Part shown: positions 1-4,526 of the stretch, in pieces
How the letters are laid out: every line of letters starts with the position of its first letter
Numbering within the stretch: the first letter of the stretch is position 1
From: JBMZCV01 sp049613665
GTDB taxonomy: Bacteria; Bacteroidota; Bacteroidia; Chitinophagales; UBA2359
Direction of reading: 5' to 3'
Length of the DNA: 10,072 nt
Assembly: GCA_049613665.1 (NCBI GenBank)
Contig: JBMZCV010000183.1
Span: 1-10,072, forward strand
The notes under the pieces: model-generated
What the model was told of the DNA's origin: nothing
What the model saw: the letters and a program-made list of their open reading frames with translations, nothing else
Databases searched by the model: none
Program-made: the position numbers and the translations under genes

Positions 1-52
1 AAGTTTAATAACACAAAACAAACAAAATGACTTAATAAGTAACAGGTCTAAT

Positions 53-78
53 ATAAAAAACATCAGAGATAAAATGTT
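53..78 (-). terminator. Weak possible terminator after the lipoprotein gene
   Basis: Reading the minus strand downstream of the stop at 101, a 5-bp stem (AACAT at 78-74 pairing with ATGTT at 63-59) with a 10-nt loop runs straight into a short T stretch. The stem is AT-rich and short, so it may be chance in such AT-rich DNA. It is listed because it is the only hairpin plus T-run seen just after this gene. Confidence 0.25.
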
Positions 79-100
79 GCATAGTTTTTTTGTTTAATGT

Positions 101-613
101 TTAATAAGGCCCTTTAAATAATTTTTCTTTCCATTCAAATTTATCGACACTCAAGTCATCGTTAAGCTGAAATTTTATCGAAAAATCTAGTGCATAAGAA
201 TCGCCAGCACCTCCATGTTCACAATCAATATGGTCTTTTCTATCTGGAAATCTGATATGAAAATGATAAGTTTTTGCAGTATCTTGTGCTACGGTATTGC
301 TCAAAAATAATGTTATTTGCTGCTGTTGAGATGCAACAATACTATCAATATCGGCATAATCATTTTGCCACTCAGTGCCATATGGGTCTTTTGTGTTGGA
401 TACAATATAACTATCATTAAAATAGCTCAAAGGCAAATTTTCGCCTCCTTGCCATTCCAAATTTACTGCAATATTTTCGGTTTCTGTTGGTGTCACAGTA
501 GCCGACATATCTTCGAAGGTTGCATTTTGGTTGCAAGTATCTTTTACACAAGATTGTGCCAATAATAAATATAAACCTAAGACAAAAGTTGTTTTACGGA
601 TATAATAAATCAT
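101..613 (-). CDS. Putative small lipoprotein, function unknown
   Basis: A 170-aa protein. Residues 1-21 are a signal peptide: a short N-terminus with R6 and K7, then the hydrophobic run FVLGLYLLLA. The lipobox-like AQS-C would make Cys22 the lipidated residue, so the product is probably anchored in the outer or inner membrane. The mature part is acidic and polar, is likely beta-rich, and has a QQQQ run near residue 97. It contains further cysteines (C27 and one in the IDCEHGG segment), so a disulfide is possible. I recognise no catalytic motif and cannot name a family. The ATG at 613 is favoured because it directly starts the signal peptide; no Shine-Dalgarno is visible, as is usual in Bacteroidota. 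No gene lies within 300 bp upstream, so it appears monocistronic. It is a real gene by its signal peptide; the function is unknown. Confidence 0.72.
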   Translation of the reverse strand: MIYYIRKTTFVLGLYLLLAQSCVKDTCNQNATFEDMSATVTPTETENIAVNLEWQGGENLPLSYFNDSYIVSNTKDPYGTEWQNDYADIDSIVASQQQQITLFLSNTVAQDTAKTYHFHIRFPDRKDHIDCEHGGAGDSYALDFSIKFQLNDDLSVDKFEWKEKLFKGPY

Positions 614-703
614 AAATGGTTTTTTAGCGAAAAAAAATAAACTGCCTACTTATGAAATTTGACATAGTCATTTTCAATGCGTTAGCAAATCAAACAGCCT
701 ATA

Positions 704-990
704 TTAATTAGTGCTTGGCACTTTTCTACTTCTCACTTCATTTACATATATTTTATACAAAGCTAATGTTGTTGTAGCAGTTGTCGGACTATTTTTTAAA
801 GTATAATAATCGCCTAAGATTTCGCCTTGTTGTTTGAGATTAAAAGCCGATATTCCAAGCACCTTTGTTAGCTTCTAGTGCTATTTTTTGCACCAAAAAA
901 ACTTGCATTTCCTTTTTTTTGAAGAAAATGATGGCTTGCTGTTTTTACCTTTTTAGGAGACGATGCTTTATATTTTCGTGCTGCTTTCAT
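704..990 (-). pseudogene. Decayed gene remnant; start resembles an eCIS DUF4157-protein leader
   Basis: From an ATG at 990 a 40-codon frame runs to a stop at 868-870. The peptide is basic at first (MKAARKYKASSPKKVK) and then reads HHFLQKKGNASFFGAKNST. The latter resembles the low-complexity FFxKxGxxSFFxxK leaders that precede the DUF4157 (eCIS core) domain in many Bacteroidota eCIS-associated proteins; this comparison is from memory. Coding-like sequence continues in the other frames. Removing one T at the A7/T7 tract (895-901) gives VQKIALEANKGAWNIGF, and a second slip at the A4 tract (842-845) continues NLKQQGEILGDYYTLKN to a stop at 704-706. The DUF4157 HExxH-type core is not present. Two slips at homopolymers plus short fragments suggest a pseudogene. 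It could instead be a genuine 40-aa ORF or noise. It lies 313 bp downstream of the eCIS-type ATPase on the same strand. Confidence 0.4.
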
Positions 991-1225
991 AGGTGAAATT
1001 GGGTTGCGTTTTTCTATGCAATATACATAAAAAAATGCAAAAAAACAAAATAATTGGATTGTTACAGACTCTTGAGAAAAAAAATATAAGCCTTATTTTT
1101 TTGGTAAGACCTTTTTTTAGGCTGAATAGGCAATGCTTTTAAACGCAAAAAAGATGGATTTTAACTAAAAATGCTATGATTGAATGATTAGTTAAATAAG
1201 AGCAATAAAACGTGCAATTTTGTAA

Positions 1226-1254
1226 GCTAATACCTTGATTATCAAGGTATTAGC
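1226..1254 (-). terminator. Perfect 14-bp hairpin downstream of the ATPase
   Basis: GCTAATACCTTGAT at 1226-1239 is an exact reverse complement of ATCAAGGTATTAGC at 1241-1254, with a single T between. As RNA the inner pairs open to a loop and leave about an 11-bp stem. It lies 50 bp after the ATPase stop on the minus strand, the usual place for a terminator. The following minus-strand bases (TTACAAAATTG) have no proper T-tract, so it may act as an mRNA 3' stabiliser or a protein-binding palindrome instead. Confidence 0.5.
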
Positions 1255-1303
1255 AATGCTTTTGAAAGGTTATGTTAACTAATGTTTGGTATTCAAAAAC
1301 AAA

Positions 1304-2656
1304 TTAAAAACTTAAAGTTTTGCCTTGTTTATTAAATTCTTTTCTAATACCTTCTAAAATATCTCGCTTTTTGATGACATGACTATTTCGAGAAAGGCTT
1401 TTTAAACAAGCGTGTTGCACAATATTCATAATAATAGCTCCTGAAACTTCATATTTCGATGCTATTTGCTCTAAATCGACTTGTTCTTCAAAAACGATAT
1501 TTTTCGGAAAACTGCGTTGCCACAACAAGAATCTTTCGTGTTCATTTGGATTGGGAAAATGAATAACCGACTGAAAACGTCTCAAAAAAGCGTTGTCGAT
1601 ATTTGTCTTCAAATTGGAAGCCAAAATAACTAGACCATTGTAGTCTTCGATACGTTGTAGCAAAAAAGAAACTTCTTGGTTGGCATACCTATCGTTGGAA
1701 CTCTGAACGCTGGTTCGTTTGCCAAAAATGGAATCTGCCTCATCAAAAAACAAAATCCAATGTTTGTTTTCGGCTTGCTGAAATACTTTCGATAAGTTTT
1801 TTTCAGTTTCGCCAATATATTTTGAAACCACCATCGACAAATCTATCTTATAGACATCTCTATTCGTTTGCCTACCCAATAAGCTTGCGGTTAAAGTTTT
1901 TCCTGTTCCAGGTGGCCCATAAAACAAAGCTCGATAGCCAGCTTTTAGCTTTCGTTTCATATCCCAATCATTCCAGAGTGTTTTGTGATGGAGAGTCCAA
2001 TTTTTGAGCTGTTCGATTTCTCTTAGCGTATTTGCATTTAAAATAAGGTCGTTCCAATCCATTTTGGTATAAATACGTTTGGCTGGAAACTCGGTACTAA
2101 ATTTAGGACGATATTCGTAGCCTGTCGTAAACAACTCGATAAACTCACGAGCCAAAACCAACTGGCCGCTCATGGCTGGCTCGCCCAAACCAATGGTACT
2201 AAGCGACAAAATACCTTCTTTATGAAACAAATGCTCTTCGCTGAATATTTCGAGCAATTCAAAACGTTTTTGAAAATTATTGCCTGCCAAAATAAACAAA
2301 GCTGTTTCGCCTGTTGGCAAAATGCCTCTAAAATTTACGCCTTTAATGCCGCCAAATTCTGGAAAATCTCCGCCATCTGGCATAAATTCATAAATAATTT
2401 CTGAAAATAAATTAGGTTGTAGATGAGGTGTTAAAGCCAACAACAAAATAATATATTCGTCAAAATTGAGCTGATGTTTTTGTATAAATTGATAAAATGG
2501 CGAGGAATCGGAATGTAAGCTTGGACTAGGCAAATTTACAGCTTCTTGCTCTTTTGGGTCTTTGGATTTAAAATGAAGCTGCAAACGAATTTTTGTTATT
2601 TTTTTCAAATATTCGAGCGAATTATATATATTAGGAGCATTGCTTTGTTTCAACAT
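1304..2656 (-). CDS. AAA+ ATPase, eCIS (Afp15/PVC15)-type
   Basis: A 450-aa cytoplasmic ATPase. The C-terminal half is a classical AAA+ module: Walker A GPPGTGKT (247-254), pore-loop-like KYIGETE (279-285), Walker B ILFFDEAD (301-308), sensor-1 Asn348 in LASN, tandem arginines R359/R360 in the arginine-finger position, and a sensor-2-like SGAI (405-408). All catalytic residues are present. The N-terminal half (about 65-175) contains LLLALTPHLQPNLF, FGGIKGVNFRGILPTGETA and FILAGNN. These resemble the N-terminal domain of the ATPase encoded in extracellular contractile injection system (eCIS) clusters such as Afp and PVC, where an AAA+ protein of this size is a conserved accessory. Its exact role there is unsettled; assembly or remodelling is assumed. 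The ATG at 2656 is the first start in frame. No structural eCIS gene is nearby in this window: the only companion is a possible leader remnant at 704-990. The AAA+ assignment is certain; the eCIS assignment is a family inference. Confidence 0.9.
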   Translation of the reverse strand: MLKQSNAPNIYNSLEYLKKITKIRLQLHFKSKDPKEQEAVNLPSPSLHSDSSPFYQFIQKHQLNFDEYIILLLALTPHLQPNLFSEIIYEFMPDGGDFPEFGGIKGVNFRGILPTGETALFILAGNNFQKRFELLEIFSEEHLFHKEGILSLSTIGLGEPAMSGQLVLAREFIELFTTGYEYRPKFSTEFPAKRIYTKMDWNDLILNANTLREIEQLKNWTLHHKTLWNDWDMKRKLKAGYRALFYGPPGTGKTLTASLLGRQTNRDVYKIDLSMVVSKYIGETEKNLSKVFQQAENKHWILFFDEADSIFGKRTSVQSSNDRYANQEVSFLLQRIEDYNGLVILASNLKTNIDNAFLRRFQSVIHFPNPNEHERFLLWQRSFPKNIVFEEQVDLEQIASKYEVSGAIIMNIVQHACLKSLSRNSHVIKKRDILEGIRKEFNKQGKTLSF

Positions 2657-2761
2657 AATAAAAGTAAGAAGTTTAAATTTTTAGCTAAGGTAATATTTTT
2701 TTTTACTAGAAAAAAGAGGAGGCGAAAATTTAAATGGAATAGCCACATAAAATCTTTATTA

Positions 2762-2863
2762 AAAAATACTCATTTTTGACCATTTTAGCGAACTTTAAAC
2801 CTATCAAACTTTGTTATCTTATGAAATAATAGTAACTTACAAAGCCAAAAAATGAGTATTTTT
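2762..2863. repeat. Perfect 16-bp inverted repeat around a 70-bp spacer
   Basis: AAAAATACTCATTTTT (2762-2777) and AAAAATGAGTATTTTT (2848-2863) are exact reverse complements, 70 bp apart. No transposase and no obvious target-site duplication is present. The pair could be a MITE-like element, a long stem-loop in a leader RNA, or two half-sites for a regulator. It lies 106 bp upstream of the ATPase start codon. Confidence 0.6.
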
Positions 2864-2895
2864 AAGTGCCAAATATTGTTTTAAAATAACAAAGA

Positions 2896-2975
2896 AGAAA
2901 TGACATATTTTTTAGCCAAAACTGAGAAATATAAAAAGTTATGAGATATCGTAGTTTTAGAAATATGTCGTTTCT
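2896..2975. repeat. Second inverted repeat, 15-bp arms, one G-U wobble
   Basis: AGAAATGACATATTT (2896-2910) pairs with AAATATGTCGTTTCT (2961-2975) with only one non-Watson-Crick position, which is a wobble pair in RNA. The loop is 50 nt. It ends 95 bp upstream of the oxidoreductase ATG, so it may fold in that gene's 5' leader. The word GAAATGACAT in its left arm recurs at 4201-4210 at the base of the terminator that follows the same gene. Confidence 0.5.
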
Positions 2976-3070
2976 CATGCCCTAAAAATTTGAACAAGTT
3001 TACTTTACAAGGTACTTGGCACTTACTAAAAAAACAATTGGCTTTTATCGCAAAAATTTTAAGAAATAGC

Positions 3071-4159
3071 ATGACAAAACGAGATAAGACATTTTTAATT
3101 TATGGTGCAAATGGCTACACAGGCCGATTGATTACGCATTTAGCCGTGAAAGAAGGTTTAAAACCTATTTTGGCTGGTCGCAACGAAAAAGCTATCAAAG
3201 AGATGGCAAAAAAATATGATTTGCCTTACGAGGTTGTCGATTTGACAAATAAGGAGGCTCTAAATGATGCCGTTTTGCTTGCCAACGTGGTGTTGCATTG
3301 TGCAGGGCCGTTTTCTCGAACCTACAAACCCATGCTAGAAGCTTGCATAAAAAATGGTACGCATTATTTGGATATTACAGGCGAAATTGAAATTTTTGAA
3401 AAAGTAGCCGCTCGTGATTCTCGCATTAAAAACGCTGGCATTATGGCGATGCCAGGTACAGGTTTTGATGTTGTGCCAACCGATTGTTTGGCAGCTTATC
3501 TCAAATCACAATTGCCTACGGCTACTCATCTCGAATTGGCTTTTTCAGGCACAGGAGGTATTTCGCACGGAACAGCTACAACGATGCTCGAAAACTTGGG
3601 TAGAGGAGGAGCGATACGCAAAGATGGCGTAATCACGAAAGTGCCAAATGCCTATAAAGTGAAACCGATAACTTATGGAAAACGACCTATTATGTCGGCT
3701 ACTATTCCGTGGGGCGATGTTTCGACGGCTTATCACAGCACAGGCATTCGCAATATAGAAGTTTATACAGCTATGAATAAATGGATGTTGCGTATGATGC
3801 AGTCTAAAGGTTTGAGTAAGTGGTTTTTACATAGCAGTTTTATGAAAAATATGATGCAAAAAATTGTGGATAGACGCTCTCCTGGCCCAAATGCAGCACA
3901 AAGAAGCAAAGGCAAAAGTTTGGTTTGGGGAAAAGCCTATGACGAAAAAGGTAATGTTGTGGCAGCTCGAATCACAACGCTTGAAGGCTATACTTTGACG
4001 GCTCTTACGGCTCTTGAAATTACGAAAAGGGTGTTGAATGATGATTATTGCATTGGTTTTCAAACGCCTTCTTCTGCTTATGGTGCTGATTTTATTTTGG
4101 AAATAAAAGGTACAAAAAGAGAGGATATTGTGCAGAAAAGAGAGATTAATGTGCAATAA
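3071..4159 (+). CDS. Saccharopine dehydrogenase-like NAD(P)-binding oxidoreductase (trans-acting enoyl reductase family)
   Basis: A 362-aa protein of the saccharopine-dehydrogenase-like group (COG3268-type, which includes mycobacterial trans-acting enoyl reductases). A Rossmann fold starts at once: strand FLIYGANGYTG (8-18) gives the dinucleotide-binding loop GANGYTG, with AGRN (35-38) after the second strand, where the cofactor 2'-phosphate or ribose is contacted. Further family signatures are HCAGPF (76-81), YLDITGE (99-105) and the strongly conserved MPGTGFDVVPTD (127-138). The rest is the alpha/beta catalytic part, ending in GYTLTALTALEI (306-317) and a short polar tail. There is no clear signal peptide or membrane anchor. 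The substrate is unknown; members reduce lipid or polyketide intermediates, and the name is often over-read as lysine metabolism. The ATG at 3071 is chosen over an upstream TTG at 2990: the Rossmann strand begins 8 residues after the ATG, and the 27 extra residues are unlike the family. The gene appears monocistronic and has its own terminator. Confidence 0.9.
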   Translation: MTKRDKTFLIYGANGYTGRLITHLAVKEGLKPILAGRNEKAIKEMAKKYDLPYEVVDLTNKEALNDAVLLANVVLHCAGPFSRTYKPMLEACIKNGTHYLDITGEIEIFEKVAARDSRIKNAGIMAMPGTGFDVVPTDCLAAYLKSQLPTATHLELAFSGTGGISHGTATTMLENLGRGGAIRKDGVITKVPNAYKVKPITYGKRPIMSATIPWGDVSTAYHSTGIRNIEVYTAMNKWMLRMMQSKGLSKWFLHSSFMKNMMQKIVDRRSPGPNAAQRSKGKSLVWGKAYDEKGNVVAARITTLEGYTLTALTALEITKRVLNDDYCIGFQTPSSAYGADFILEIKGTKREDIVQKREINVQ

Positions 4160-4201
4160 TTTTTTTAGATATTGATGCAAAAGCTTCTAAATGAAAAAGC
4201 G

Positions 4202-4239
4202 AAATGACATAACGATAAAAAGTTATGTCATTTTTTTTT
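4202..4239 (+). terminator. Rho-independent terminator after the oxidoreductase gene
   Basis: AAATGACATAAC (4202-4213) pairs perfectly with GTTATGTCATTT (4222-4233) around the 8-nt loop GATAAAAA, and the right arm runs into nine Ts (4231-4239). It starts 42 bp after the stop at 4159. This is a textbook intrinsic terminator in AT-rich form. Confidence 0.88.
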
Positions 4240-4269
4240 GCCTAAAAAGCATACATATCAAAAAAAAGC

Positions 4270-4305
4270 TTAACATTCATTAACAATTATTAACCGAAGC
4301 TTAAC
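4270..4305 (+). promoter_or_regulatory. Four helically phased TTAAC repeats, Pho-box-like operator
   Basis: TTAAC occurs at 4270-4274, 4280-4284, 4290-4294 and 4301-4305, so the starts are 10, 10 and 11 bp apart and lie on one face of the helix. The outer two copies share the longer word AAGCTTAACA (4266-4275 and 4297-4306). Tandem 10-11-bp repeats are the usual binding pattern of OmpR/PhoB-type response regulators, and the word is close to the cyanobacterial Pho box (CTTAACCT repeats). The array ends just before a promoter-like element, the position expected for an activator. The binding protein is inferred, not shown. Confidence 0.5.
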
Positions 4306-4308
4306 AGC

Positions 4309-4335
4309 TTTGCTTTAGATTATCTTTTATATTTG
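4309..4335 (+). promoter_or_regulatory. Bacteroidota-type promoter (TTTG ... TAnnTTTG)
   Basis: TATATTTG at 4328-4335 is a perfect match to the -7 element TAnnTTTG of the Bacteroidota primary sigma factor. TTTG at 4309-4312 can serve as the -33 element, but the 15-bp spacing is shorter than the usual 17-23 bp. A weak -33 contact would fit a promoter that depends on the activator array just upstream. The predicted start is near 4342, about 185 nt before the PDZ gene. Confidence 0.5.
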
Positions 4336-4476
4336 TAAAAGTTCTAAAAATAGGCAAGCTAAGTGCCAAACACTACTACTTATTTTGAACTTTTTTAGCA
4401 AAAATCCTATCTTTTTTCGTAACTGTTTAGGTTTGGGCTTTTGAGATAAAAAATCAGTTTGTTTTTTTAGCCAAAA

Positions 4477-4503
4477 TTGCCACAACGTAAATAATTACCT
4501 TTA
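4477..4503 (+). promoter_or_regulatory. Possible second promoter close to the PDZ gene
   Basis: TTG at 4477-4479, a 16-bp spacer and TACCTTTA at 4496-4503 give a seven-of-eight match to TAnnTTTG. It would start transcription near 4510, a short leader before the ATG at 4527. It is weaker than the element at 4309-4335. Confidence 0.3.
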
Positions 4504-4526
4504 TTCATTATTTTAAAATAGAGCTT

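Larger units (their letters stand above)
614..1303. other. Long intergenic stretch with a gene remnant
   Basis: About 690 bp between the lipoprotein start and the ATPase stop hold no intact gene. The stretch contains a decayed minus-strand coding remnant (704-990), a perfect 14-bp inverted repeat (1226-1254), a copy of the AAGTGCCAA motif (715-723) and the repeated word GCAATGCTTTT (1130-1140 and 1253-1263). The part from 1021 to 1200 is low-complexity A/T-rich DNA where I see nothing else. Confidence 0.6.
2657..3070. other. Divergent intergenic region with two inverted repeats
   Basis: This 414-bp stretch separates the minus-strand ATPase start from the plus-strand oxidoreductase start and must hold promoters for both. 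I see two long inverted repeats (2762-2863 and 2896-2975), two copies of AAGTGCCAA (2864-2872 forward, 3016-3024 reverse) and one copy of TTTTTTAGCCAAAA (2908-2921). I could not place a convincing -33/-7 promoter pair for either gene. No credible protein-coding ORF is present. Confidence 0.55.
4160..4526. other. Intergenic region with terminator, repeat array, promoter and long leader
   Basis: This 367-bp stretch holds in order: the terminator of the preceding gene (4202-4239), a phased TTAAC array (4270-4305), a promoter-like element (4309-4335), one AAGTGCCAA motif (4361-4369), one TTTTTTAGCCAAAA motif (4463-4476) and a second possible promoter (4477-4503). If the first promoter drives the PDZ gene, the transcript has a leader of about 185 nt. 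No protein-coding ORF is credible here. Confidence 0.6.

Noticed and set aside
317..565. 82-aa plus-strand frame opposite the lipoprotein
   Set aside because: It is antisense to a gene with a clear signal peptide and looks like a shadow.
2714..2736. GAGGAGG-like purine run followed by an ATG
   Set aside because: The frame is ATG GAA TAG and ends at once, so this is not a ribosome site of a gene.
2546..2779. 77-aa plus-strand frame over the ATPase start and upstream region
   Set aside because: It is mostly antisense to the ATPase, with a low-complexity Lys/Arg/Phe end and no recognisable features.
2990..3070. TTG-initiated N-terminal extension of the oxidoreductase (27 residues)
   Set aside because: The Rossmann strand begins 8 residues after the ATG at 3071. 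The extension is basic, unlike the family, and overlaps an intergenic AAGTGCCAA copy.
4337..4394. Stem AAAAGTTC/GAACTTTT as a riboswitch or attenuator
   Set aside because: Only 8 AT-rich pairs across a 42-nt loop, with no match to a known riboswitch class; kept only as part of the leader observation.
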